Part shown: positions 1 through 6,490 of the stretch, one piece after another
Position numbering within the stretch: position 1 is the first letter of the stretch
Layout: each line of letters opens with the position of its first letter
DNA from: JAVXAG01 sp036660615
GTDB lineage: Bacteria > Bacillota > Clostridia > Peptostreptococcales > Anaerovoracaceae
Reading direction: 5' to 3'
Length of the DNA stretch: 6,490 nt
Assembly: GCA_036660615.1 (NCBI GenBank)
Contig: JAVXAG010000101.1
Coordinates: forward strand, 1 to 6,490
Translations under genes and position numbers: made by a program
Notes under the pieces: model-generated
Databases searched by the model: none
Told to the model about the DNA's origin: nothing
The model's input: only the letters and a program-made list of their open reading frames with translations

Positions 1-40
1 AGAAACGAGAATATCGATGCCAACAACGTTGCAGGGACAT

Positions 41-2791
41 TTAACTATTCTTTCCACAACAGTTCTTGTACTTCTTCCCAGACCCACAAGGACAAGGATC
101 ATTACGCCCAACCTTTGGTGCATCTCTCCTTATTGTCTCCTGCTTATCATCTCTCTCGGGAACGTGAGTCTGCTCTGGACCATCTTCTGCCCCATATTGT
201 GGTGCATCTTCAAATTCGCCCTTTTCTTCCTTGCCACCGACAAATATTTCTTTTCTCTCTGTTCTTGTATTTACTGTTACGTTAAAGCAATATCTTACTG
301 TGTCTTCACGAATTGCTTGTATCATCTGTTCGAACATATCAAAACCTTCATTGGAATAAGCTGCTGCTGGATCCTGTTGTCCCAAGGCTCTTAAACCAAT
401 ACCCGACTTTAACTGATCCATTGCATCGATATGATCCATCCACATATTATCAACTACACGAAGAAGTATCATTCTTTCTACTTCTCTCATTTGCTCTGCG
501 CCGATTTCTGCCTCTTTTGCATCATAGATACGGTCAAATTCAGCATAAATGTTTTCTCTTAAAATTTCTTCAGTCAAATCATGAAAGTTATTTTCATCGT
601 AACATTTTTTCAAATTAAATTGGTCACAAATCTTCTTTAAGTTCTTTGATAATGTTGCAAAATCCCATTCCTCTGGATATTTTGATGCAAAGACAATTGG
701 GTCTACTAACTCATTTATATAGTCTTTTGTCATATTTCTAATATAGTCACGCAAATCTTCGCCAAACAAAACTTTTCTACGTTCTTCGTAGATTATCTCT
801 CTCTGTTTGTTCATTACATTGTCATATTGTAATACGTATTTTCTTATACCAAAGTTCTTGCCCTCGACTTTTTTCTGAGCACTTTCGATTGACTTAGAAA
901 GCATGCCTGCTTCAATAGCTTCATCTTCCTCAAGTCCCATTTTGCCAACAATTGTTTGCATTCTCTCGCCACCGAACAATCTCATAAGTTCATCTTCAAG
1001 AGAAATATAGAATTGTGTTGCACCTGGGTCACCTTGACGACCTGAACGACCTCTTAACTGGTTGTCTATACGTCTTGACTCGTGACGCTCTGTACCTAAA
1101 ATACAAAGTCCACCAAGCTGTCTAACTTTTTCTTGTTCCTCTGTTCTCTCAGCTTTTAACTTGTCATGCAATTCATTAAACGTCTGTCTTGCAGTGTTAA
1201 GCTCAGGATCATCTGTCTTTACAAAGCCTGTTGCAAATGATATCTGTTCTTCGGTGAAACCAAGTTTTTTCATTTCTTTCTTTGCTTCAAATTCTGGGTT
1301 ACCACCAAGGATAATATCGGTACCTCTACCAGCCATATTTGTTGCAATTGTTACTTGTCCAAATCGACCAGCTTCCGCTACAATCTCAGCTTCCTTATCA
1401 TGCTGTTTCGCATTCAAAACATTATGTTTTATGCCACGTTTTTTTAGCATATCACTTAAAAGCTCAGATTTTTCAATTGAAATAGTACCAACCAATACTG
1501 GTTGCCCTGTCTTATGAATTTCTGCTACTCTATCAGCAATTGCTTTGAATTTACCATGCTCTTTAGCATATACAGAATCCTGCAAGTCGTCTCTGGCAAT
1601 AGGTTGGTTTGTTGGGATAACTACAACGTCCATATTGTAAATATCTCTAAATTCCTCTTCCTCAGTCTTGGCAGTACCTGTCATACCGGATAGTTTTTGA
1701 TACATTCTAAAATAGTTCTGCAATGTAACTGTAGCAAGTGTCTTGGACTCTGATCTAACCAAAACTCTTTCTTTTGCTTCTATTGCCTGATGCAATCCAT
1801 TGCTATATCTTCTACCGAACATCAAACGTCCAGTAAACTCATCTACGATTATAATTTCACCATCTTTTACGATGTAATCTACGTCTCTCTCCATTAAGTT
1901 TCTAGCTTTTAGAGCTTGCAATACATGGTGGTTTATTTCCATATTTTCTGGATCTGAGAAATTATCTACTTTGAAGAAACTTTCGCATTTTGATACGCCT
2001 TCTTCTGTTAGTGAAACTTGTTGGTCTTTTTCTTCAACAGTAAAATCGGTATCTTTTGCTAAAGTTACTACAAATTTATCTGCTGTCTTATACATATCTG
2101 TGGACTTGTCGCCTTGTCCGGATATGATAAGTGGTGTTCTGGCTTCATCAACTAAGATGGAGTCAACTTCGTCTATTATTGCGTAATTTAGCTGTCTTTG
2201 AGTCAACTGTTCTTCATAAAGAACCATATTATCTCTCAAGTAGTCAAAACCAAATTCGTTATTTGTACCATAGGTAATATCTGCATGGTAAGCGTCTTTT
2301 CTAGTTTCATCTGAAATTCCATGAATTACGCATCCAACAGTTAGTCCTAGGAAAGTATATAACTTACCCATCCACTCTGCGTCACGCTTTGCTAGATAGT
2401 CATTTACAGTAATAACATGAACACCTTTCCCCTCTAGGGCATTCAAATATGCTGCAAGGGTCGCTACCAAAGTTTTACCTTCACCAGTTTTCATCTCGGC
2501 AATTCTTCCTTGATGTAAAACTACACCACCGATAAGTTGCACTCTAAAATGTTTCATTCCAAGACTTCTCCATGCGCCTTCTCTGCAAACTGCAAAAGCT
2601 TCTGGCAGTAAGTCGTCAAGTGTTTCACCATTCTTTAGTCTTTCTCTAAACTCCGGTGTTTTCGCTTTAAGTTGTTCGTCGGTCAACTGTTGCATAGCCT
2701 CATCATATTCTTCTACTTTGTCAACAATTACACTGACTTTCTTTACTTCTTTGACATTTAAGTCTCCAAAGATTTTTTCCATTAGTCCCAT
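41..2791 (-). CDS. secA: SecA, preprotein translocase ATPase subunit
   Basis: SecA is the cytoplasmic and membrane-peripheral ATPase that pushes unfolded preproteins through the SecYEG channel. The 916-residue product is complete. NBD1 has Walker A TGEGKT (102-107) and Walker B DEVD (207-210). The preprotein cross-linking domain lies at about 222-369, with DEFTGR at 317-322. NBD2 has MAGRGTD (486-492) and the GTERHESRR...RGRSGRQGD block (566-588). The two-helix finger region is about 773-808. An acidic, low-complexity linker (about 849-893) leads to a C-terminal SEC-C zinc motif, CxCx8CC (C900, C902, C911, C912), which in this family binds Zn2+ and contacts SecB or ribosomes. A roughly 65-residue charged insert at about 497-560 matches the variable NBD2 subdomain of E. 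coli and many clostridial SecAs and is absent in B. subtilis, which explains much of the extra length over 841 aa. The ATG at 2791 gives the typical MGL-EKIFG start and has AAAGGGGA about 10 nt upstream. It is the second gene of an operon, 18 bp after the CNNM-family gene. Confidence 0.99.
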   Translation of the reverse strand: MGLMEKIFGDLNVKEVKKVSVIVDKVEEYDEAMQQLTDEQLKAKTPEFRERLKNGETLDDLLPEAFAVCREGAWRSLGMKHFRVQLIGGVVLHQGRIAEMKTGEGKTLVATLAAYLNALEGKGVHVITVNDYLAKRDAEWMGKLYTFLGLTVGCVIHGISDETRKDAYHADITYGTNNEFGFDYLRDNMVLYEEQLTQRQLNYAIIDEVDSILVDEARTPLIISGQGDKSTDMYKTADKFVVTLAKDTDFTVEEKDQQVSLTEEGVSKCESFFKVDNFSDPENMEINHHVLQALKARNLMERDVDYIVKDGEIIIVDEFTGRLMFGRRYSNGLHQAIEAKERVLVRSESKTLATVTLQNYFRMYQKLSGMTGTAKTEEEEFRDIYNMDVVVIPTNQPIARDDLQDSVYAKEHGKFKAIADRVAEIHKTGQPVLVGTISIEKSELLSDMLKKRGIKHNVLNAKQHDKEAEIVAEAGRFGQVTIATNMAGRGTDIILGGNPEFEAKKEMKKLGFTEEQISFATGFVKTDDPELNTARQTFNELHDKLKAERTEEQEKVRQLGGLCILGTERHESRRIDNQLRGRSGRQGDPGATQFYISLEDELMRLFGGERMQTIVGKMGLEEDEAIEAGMLSKSIESAQKKVEGKNFGIRKYVLQYDNVMNKQREIIYEERRKVLFGEDLRDYIRNMTKDYINELVDPIVFASKYPEEWDFATLSKNLKKICDQFNLKKCYDENNFHDLTEEILRENIYAEFDRIYDAKEAEIGAEQMREVERMILLRVVDNMWMDHIDAMDQLKSGIGLRALGQQDPAAAYSNEGFDMFEQMIQAIREDTVRYCFNVTVNTRTERKEIFVGGKEEKGEFEDAPQYGAEDGPEQTHVPERDDKQETIRRDAPKVGRNDPCPCGSGKKYKNCCGKNS

Positions 2792-2809
2792 TTGTATATA
2801 GTCCCCTTT

Positions 2810-4081
2810 CTATTCTTCATCCTCAAATTTATCTATTATTGTAAGGTTGATTTCTATTGCTTTTCTTTCATCTGCTTTTATTACTCTAACGTGGAAAATT
2901 TTTCCTCCCACATCATAATCAAATTCATCTCCTGCTGTAGGCAATTTGTCCAATTGCAATACAACCCAACCGTTGACTGTGGTTACATCTAGATCTTCCT
3001 CTTCATCAAAGTAATCAAACATTTTTTCTACGTTTGTACTGCACATTATTCTATAACTTCCGTCTTGCATCTGGGTTATTTCTTCTGACTCAACTAAATC
3101 ATGTTCGTCATATATATCCCCCACCAATTCTTCTATTATATCTTCCATTGTAACTATTCCGGCTGTTCCACCATATTCGTCCACAATGATTGCAATATGT
3201 GTTTTGTTTTGTTGCATTCTTTTTAACAATGCTGCAACTTTCATTGACCCAGCTACATAAACAACTGGTTTTACAAAATTAGAAATTGTCATTTCTGTAT
3301 TTGCTATATAATTATGGAAATCCTTTTGGTTAAGAACTCCCAGAATTTTATCTAAATCGTCCTCGTATACGGGAAGTCTTGAAAATCCTGTTTCAAGGAA
3401 AAGTTTTGCTACTTCTTCCTTGGTGGCATCAATTTCTATGGCTTTCACATCTACCCTTGATGTTAGCACATCCCATGCATCCAAATCGTTAAATTCTATT
3501 GCATTTTGGATAAGCTCGCTCTGTCCAGTATCTATGCTACCTTCTGTTTCTGCTTCCTCAACTATGGTAATTAGTTCATCTTCAGTTATTGTCCTAGCTT
3601 CGCTTACTTTAAATACTTTTGCAAGGATTTTTTTCCACTGGGTAAACAGCCAATTTATCGGTGTCAATATTGTCATAAACACTTTTATTATAGGCGCTGA
3701 CACCATTGCGAACTGCTCCGCATGTTCTTTTGCCACGCTTTTAGGTGATATCTCTCCAAAGATCAAAACCACTATTGTTATTACAACTGTTGCTATTGTT
3801 GCTCCGTATTCTCCATAAATGTTTACAAACAAAACGGTTGCAACTGCTGTCATGGCAATGTTAACGATATTGTTTCCAACTAAAATTGTGGATAGAAGTG
3901 TATCGTATTTTCCTTCTAATTCTAATACTCTCTTTGCTCTTTTGTCGCCATCGTTGGCGAGATTTTTCATTCTAATACGATTTATGGAAGTAAAGGCGGT
4001 TTCTGTTGCGGAAAAGTATGCTGATAGTATTATCAGTACGACTATAAGTGCTACAGAATAGAGCCAACTGTGACTGTCCAT
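2810..4081 (-). CDS. CNNM/CorC (HlyC/CorC) family membrane protein with DUF21, CBS pair and CorC_HlyC domains
   Basis: The 423-residue protein has the standard layout of the family often annotated as hemolysin-like or Mg2+/Co2+ efflux. An N-terminal CNNM/DUF21 membrane domain (about 5-150) has hydrophobic segments near 6-24, 64-88, 94-110 and 127-147, with FSATETAF (23-30), LVGNNIVNI (67-75) and FGEISPK (108-114). An acidic helical stretch (165-183) follows. Two CBS modules at about 208-262 and 268-322 include the conserved DEYGGTAGIVTMED block (301-314). A CorC_HlyC domain (about 335-415) closes the protein. Characterised relatives such as B. subtilis MpfA and archaeal CorC export Mg2+, with ATP binding to the CBS pair; cation export is therefore a family-based inference. 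The hemolysin name is historical. The ATG at 4081 has AGGGAGGG (4093-4100) upstream at a somewhat long spacing of about 12 nt. The reading frame stays open back to the assembly gap, so a longer N-terminus is not formally excluded. It is the first visible gene of the operon with secA. Confidence 0.95.
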   Translation of the reverse strand: MDSHSWLYSVALIVVLIILSAYFSATETAFTSINRIRMKNLANDGDKRAKRVLELEGKYDTLLSTILVGNNIVNIAMTAVATVLFVNIYGEYGATIATVVITIVVLIFGEISPKSVAKEHAEQFAMVSAPIIKVFMTILTPINWLFTQWKKILAKVFKVSEARTITEDELITIVEEAETEGSIDTGQSELIQNAIEFNDLDAWDVLTSRVDVKAIEIDATKEEVAKLFLETGFSRLPVYEDDLDKILGVLNQKDFHNYIANTEMTISNFVKPVVYVAGSMKVAALLKRMQQNKTHIAIIVDEYGGTAGIVTMEDIIEELVGDIYDEHDLVESEEITQMQDGSYRIMCSTNVEKMFDYFDEEEDLDVTTVNGWVVLQLDKLPTAGDEFDYDVGGKIFHVRVIKADERKAIEINLTIIDKFEDEE

Positions 4082-4137
4082 TGTTTTCTGTTCCCTCCCT
4101 GTAATTGGTATTTGTGATATTGGTAAAGTTGCTGTGG

Positions 4138-4237
4138 NNNNNNNNNNNNNNNNNNNNNNNNNNNNNNNNNNNNNNNNNNNNNNNNNNNNNNNNNNNNNNN
4201 NNNNNNNNNNNNNNNNNNNNNNNNNNNNNNNNNNNNN
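4138..4237. other. Assembly gap of 100 N
   Basis: There is a run of exactly 100 N. A round 100 is the customary placeholder for a scaffold gap of unknown size, so this length should not be read as a distance. The two sides may be separate contigs joined by read pairs, and the missing DNA could be anything from a few bases to a whole repeat or gene. Confidence 0.98.
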
Positions 4238-4301
4238 TGCACTTACTTTTTCAATTTCAGTTGAAAATCCTTGGCGCCGACGGAAAATGCGTTTGACCGA
4301 T

Positions 4302-4345
4302 TATGCACATAATATTGACACTTTTTGTTTCTATGCCTATAATAT
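4302..4345 (+). repeat. Direct repeat pair and inverted repeat at the birA promoter (possible operator)
   Basis: TATGCACATAATAT (4302-4315) and TATGCCTATAATAT (4332-4345) match at 12 of 14 positions and are offset by exactly 30 bp, about three helical turns. The downstream copy contains the -10 box. The upstream copy lies mostly within a perfect 6-bp inverted repeat, ATTATG-CA-CATAAT (4300-4313), one base before the -35 box. This geometry would suit a DNA-binding dimer, but the repeats are AT-rich and could be chance. They do not resemble the TTGTWAAC-type half-sites known for BirA in Firmicutes. Confidence 0.3.
4315..4343 (+). promoter_or_regulatory. Vegetative (sigma-A) promoter of birA
   Basis: A perfect -35 box TTGACA (4315-4320) is followed by an optimal 17-bp spacer and a perfect -10 box TATAAT (4338-4343). 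Transcription would be expected to start near 4350, only about 19 nt before the birA start codon. That leaves no room for a riboswitch or other leader structure, so control, if any, would act on initiation. Confidence 0.88.
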
Positions 4346-4352
4346 GAGTAGT

Positions 4353-4361
4353 TAAGGAGGT
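4353..4361 (+). promoter_or_regulatory. birA ribosome binding site
   Basis: TAAGGAGGT is nearly fully complementary to the 3' end of 16S rRNA and lies 8 nt (measured from GGAGG) before the ATG at 4369. It fixes that ATG as the start and predicts efficient initiation. Confidence 0.93.
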
Positions 4362-4368
4362 ATTTTTC

Positions 4369-5343
4369 ATGTCAACTAAATCAGAGTTATTGAAAATTCT
4401 TATAAAAAACAAAACCACATATCTTTCCGGTCAGGGTTTGGCTTCTGAACTGAATGTTTCTAGGAATGCTATTTGGAAAGCAGTAGAACAACTTAGAAGT
4501 AGTGGTTATGACATTGAGAGTAAACCCAGAGTTGGATACAAGATTTCTGGCGACATTGATATTATCACAGCGGACGGCATAAGACAGTTACTGTCGGCTC
4601 CATATAATATACAGGTATTTGAAACTGTTGATTCAACAAATAATGTAGCAAAATCTATTCCTTTGGAGTCGACACCTGCTATTATTATTTCCAATATGCA
4701 AACTGCAGGTCGAGGCAGACTAGGTCGCGACTTTTATTCCCCTGCAAATTCGGGCATTTATATGTCTATTGTTTTCAAACCAGAGTTTGATTTGAACAAA
4801 TCTATGAGCATCACTATGGCTACGGCTGTTGCTGTTTGCAAAGCAATAGAAAAAGTAACACAAACACACCCAAAGATAAAATGGGTTAATGATGTTTTTC
4901 TAAATGATAAAAAAATCTGTGGAATTTTGACTGAAGGTCAGACAAATTTTGAAACCGGAAAAATCGATAGTCTAATCGTTGGCATAGGTGTCAATTGTTT
5001 TACTGATGATTTTCCAAGTGAATTAGATGGTGTTGCTGGCTCACTTTCTACGGACAAAGTTGCCTTTGTGCGAAATGTTTTGGCTGCAGAAATAGTAAAC
5101 CAATTCTTTGCAATTTTGCCAGATATGAGTACCAAACAGTTCCTACGAGAATATCGTAATCACTGCTTTATTTTAGGCAAGTCCATTATGATTCACCAAA
5201 ATATTAATGGCAAGGCCATAAAAGGTCGTGCAATAGATATTGACGACAACGGCGGTCTAATTGTGGAATACCTAGAAGGATCCATGTACAAACAAATGGC
5301 AACTTTGACCACTGGAGAAGTTTCTATCAGATTAGAACGATGA
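4369..5343 (+). CDS. birA: Bifunctional biotin--[acetyl-CoA-carboxylase] ligase / biotin operon repressor
   Basis: BirA activates biotin with ATP to biotinyl-5'-AMP and transfers it to a lysine of biotin carboxyl carrier domains; two-domain (group II) forms also repress biotin synthesis or uptake genes. The 324-residue product is close to E. coli BirA (321 aa). An N-terminal winged helix-turn-helix (about 5-57) has LASELNVSRNAIWKAVEQL (24-42) and a wing ending in GYKI (56-59). The catalytic domain shows the biotinyl-AMP loop GRGRLGR (114-120), KWVNDV (171-176), KICGIL (182-187) with K182 at the place of E. coli K183, and GIGVN (205-209). The C-terminal SH3-like domain is about 270-321. The gene appears to be transcribed alone: it has its own strong promoter, a following terminator and a convergent neighbour. 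Repressor activity is inferred from the intact DNA-binding domain; no biotin gene or known BirA operator is in the window. Confidence 0.97.
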   Translation: MSTKSELLKILIKNKTTYLSGQGLASELNVSRNAIWKAVEQLRSSGYDIESKPRVGYKISGDIDIITADGIRQLLSAPYNIQVFETVDSTNNVAKSIPLESTPAIIISNMQTAGRGRLGRDFYSPANSGIYMSIVFKPEFDLNKSMSITMATAVAVCKAIEKVTQTHPKIKWVNDVFLNDKKICGILTEGQTNFETGKIDSLIVGIGVNCFTDDFPSELDGVAGSLSTDKVAFVRNVLAAEIVNQFFAILPDMSTKQFLREYRNHCFILGKSIMIHQNINGKAIKGRAIDIDDNGGLIVEYLEGSMYKQMATLTTGEVSIRLER

Positions 5344-5347
5344 TTAT

Positions 5348-5379
5348 GACCCGATTTTTAAAAACATAGAAATCGGGTC
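5348..5379 (+). terminator. Rho-independent terminator of birA
   Basis: GACCCGATTT (5348-5357) pairs perfectly with AAATCGGGTC (5370-5379). Three more pairs, one of them G-U, can extend the stem inward to a 6-nt loop (5361-5366). It starts 5 nt after the birA stop and is followed on the plus strand by a T-rich but interrupted tract (TTCTATTGTTACTTT). On the minus strand the sequence after the hairpin is not T-rich, so service to the convergent gene is possible but weaker. Confidence 0.85.
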
Positions 5380-5433
5380 TTCTATTGTTACTTTAATGTT
5401 CTCTAAAGGTATCCACCCATAAATATTTGTACA

Positions 5434-6490
5434 CTATTTGTAAATTACAGTCATCCTATAATATGACTTATTATCAAAGCTTACTACATATTTTGATTCC
5501 TCAATAGGATAATAAGCTACTGCCTGTGAGCCTTTGTAAATTTCAATAGGCATCTCTATTGTTGTTTTACTAGTTTTCTTGCCCGCATTAATTGCAAACA
5601 TATTAAAGGATGAATCTACACTAACAAATGATTTCCCCTTGCCTCCTGTAATCCTAAATAGAGGCCTTCCTGCATCTGTATTACTTTCTTTTGCTTCCTT
5701 CAAATCAATGGTCAAAAGAGAAAATTCGTCCTGCGATTTTACTGTTGAACAGATTGCATAGTTCTCATTGATATTATATGCGGCCAGTTTTTCCTTTAAA
5801 GGATATCTTCCGATAATACCCTTTTCATTTCCCACAACTACTGTAGCATAATCGTCTTTTTCTTTCGACATCATAAGCATGTATTCTGTGCCATTAGTGG
5901 GTAAAATACCTGAACCACATAAGGAATAATTTTCATCTGTAAAAATTGCAACTGCAACAAAATCATTTATAATGTTTACCCCGCATTGATAGCTCTCACC
6001 ATCAATATCCTCATAAACATATATTGGCTTACCATTTATTTCTCCAAAGCATGGCATCCCATCGTATTGTCTCGCATACCCTTTATCAATGGTCTTGGTT
6101 CCTTTTGAGTTAATAAACATCACTTTCCAAGAAGTACTCATTCCCCCGGTTTCACCATACGTGGAATAAAGAATTCCATCCTTATATGGCATAGCATTAT
6201 AAATATATGCATCTGTATTCATTTGGAACTGCATTGCTATGTTATTTTTTTGATAATCGTATAAAACTAATCTTTCTGTGTTCACTAATGGTCCGTCCAT
6301 TGCCCCATTTCTTACGCCTACAGAGAAAACCATTTCCGTTGGTGTACAATAACACAAGCTGATTTCTTCATTCTTTTTTTGACTTATGTCTACTTTTAAT
6401 TGTTCGTAAACAACTTCAGGCTCTTTTGATGAAATGTCCTCTTCTGCAACCCCACAGCTACACATACCACCAAGCATTAACAACGAAATG
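5434..6490 (-). CDS. Putative secreted lipoprotein of unknown function (5' partial)
   Basis: I do not recognise this protein. About 350 residues are visible, ending at a TAG at 5434-5436. The frame stays open to the window edge: the codons before the TTG at 6483 read Ile-Ser, giving a hydrophobic ISLLMLGGMCSCG that looks like the end of a type II signal peptide. M-C-S-C is the likely lipobox, with the second cysteine lipidated. The TTG at 6483 and ATG at 6477 are therefore poor start candidates; the true start lies beyond the window. The mature part begins with an acidic, polar stretch. It then alternates short beta-prone segments with turns rich in Gly, Asn and Asp, for example RLVLYDY, GILYSTYG, KPIYVYED and KYVVSFDN. 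This is compatible with a beta-propeller or another all-beta extracellular domain, but no diagnostic motif is seen. The mature part has six further cysteines, including a CYC pair. It converges on birA across 90 bp. Coding is credible from length, composition and the signal sequence; the function is unknown. Confidence 0.8.
   Translation of the reverse strand, partial: ISLLMLGGMCSCGVAEEDISSKEPEVVYEQLKVDISQKKNEEISLCYCTPTEMVFSVGVRNGAMDGPLVNTERLVLYDYQKNNIAMQFQMNTDAYIYNAMPYKDGILYSTYGETGGMSTSWKVMFINSKGTKTIDKGYARQYDGMPCFGEINGKPIYVYEDIDGESYQCGVNIINDFVAVAIFTDENYSLCGSGILPTNGTEYMLMMSKEKDDYATVVVGNEKGIIGRYPLKEKLAAYNINENYAICSTVKSQDEFSLLTIDLKEAKESNTDAGRPLFRITGGKGKSFVSVDSSFNMFAINAGKKTSKTTIEMPIEIYKGSQAVAYYPIEESKYVVSFDNKSYYRMTVIYK

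Larger units (their letters stand above)
4082..4368. other. Divergent intergenic region interrupted by the gap
   Basis: This is the space between the start of the CNNM-family gene (minus) and the start of birA (plus). Left of the gap, 4082-4137 holds the Shine-Dalgarno of the CNNM-family gene and no recognisable promoter. Right of the gap, 4238-4368 holds the birA promoter, a repeat pair and the birA ribosome binding site. No RNA gene or convincing small protein is visible in the known bases. The promoter of the minus-strand operon must lie in the missing sequence, in the short known flanks, or further away if a gene has been lost in the gap. Confidence 0.7.

Noticed and set aside
1..40. A minus-strand ATG at 40 immediately after the secA stop, with GGAAAG about 9 nt upstream, reading MSLQRCWHRYSRF to the window edge; checked as a possible start of prfB, which often follows secA.
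   Set aside because: The 13 visible residues do not resemble release factor 2 or any family I know, the Shine-Dalgarno is weak, and 40 bp is too little to support a gene.
1161..2186. Several plus-strand open frames of 60-120 codons opposite secA, and similar ones opposite the CNNM-family and lipoprotein genes.
   Set aside because: They are antisense shadows of well-supported genes, with compositions unlike real proteins (Ser, Phe and Cys rich) and no matching ribosome binding sites.
4248..4267. Inverted repeat TTTTCAA/TTGAAAA with a 6-nt loop beside the gap, considered as a terminator or attenuator.
   Set aside because: The 7-bp stem is mostly A-T pairs, has no T tract after it on the plus strand, and lies upstream of the birA promoter.
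4238..4298. Minus-strand frame entering the gap (VKRIFRRRQGF...), considered as the start of a divergent gene.
   Set aside because: A stop lies just upstream, there is no start codon with a Shine-Dalgarno, and the other frames of the same bases look equally plausible.
4302..4345. BirA-type operator (TTGTWAAC half-sites) in the birA promoter.
   Set aside because: No such half-sites are present; the repeat seen there has a different sequence and is reported separately as an unexplained structure.
4239..4355. Plus-strand frame open from the gap to a TAA at 4353-4355 (includes ENPWRRRKMRLTDY), overlapping the birA ribosome binding site; possibly the end of an upstream gene.
   Set aside because: A perfect consensus promoter lies within the same stretch, and the residues match no family I recognise. 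About 38 open codons next to unknown bases is weak evidence.
1..6490. Search by eye for CRISPR arrays, tRNA or rRNA genes, insertion sequences, toxin-antitoxin pairs and phage genes.
   Set aside because: Nothing of these kinds is visible; the window is almost entirely occupied by three housekeeping-type genes and one unassigned gene.

Overview
This looks like ordinary chromosomal DNA from a low-GC, Gram-positive anaerobe, most likely a clostridial Firmicute of the Lachnospiraceae/Eubacteriales kind. The basis is AT-rich sequence, strong AGGAGG-type ribosome binding sites, a SecA with the C-terminal zinc motif and a clostridial-style NBD2 insert, and a two-domain BirA. The placement rests on protein character only; no 16S or other phylogenetic marker is present.

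Layout. The left part (41-4081) is a two-gene operon on the minus strand. A CNNM/CorC-type (DUF21-CBS-CBS-CorC_HlyC) membrane protein comes first, then secA after only 18 bp. About 40 bp downstream of secA is visible and carries no convincing gene. Between the operon and birA is a 287-bp divergent intergenic region. It contains an assembly gap of exactly 100 N (4138-4237), so its true length and content, including the operon promoter, are unknown. To the right of the gap, birA (4369-5343, plus strand) has a textbook promoter: TTGACA, 17 bp, TATAAT, a near-perfect Shine-Dalgarno and an inferred leader of only about 19 nt. It ends in a hairpin terminator at 5348-5379. The right end holds a minus-strand, convergent gene (5434 to the window edge) for a probable secreted lipoprotein of unknown function. 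Its 5' end, including most of the signal peptide, lies outside the window.

How the genes relate. SecA is the ATPase motor of Sec protein export. The CNNM-family neighbour is probably a divalent-cation (Mg2+) transporter or export-associated protein and shares its transcript. BirA attaches biotin to carboxylase-type proteins and may repress biotin genes, none of which are in view. The putative lipoprotein would be a Sec client, but this is generic and does not link it to the others.

No new multi-gene system can be supported here. The points most worth a second look are the unassigned lipoprotein, the repeat structure around the birA promoter, the scaffold gap, and the direct pairing of a CNNM-family gene with secA.
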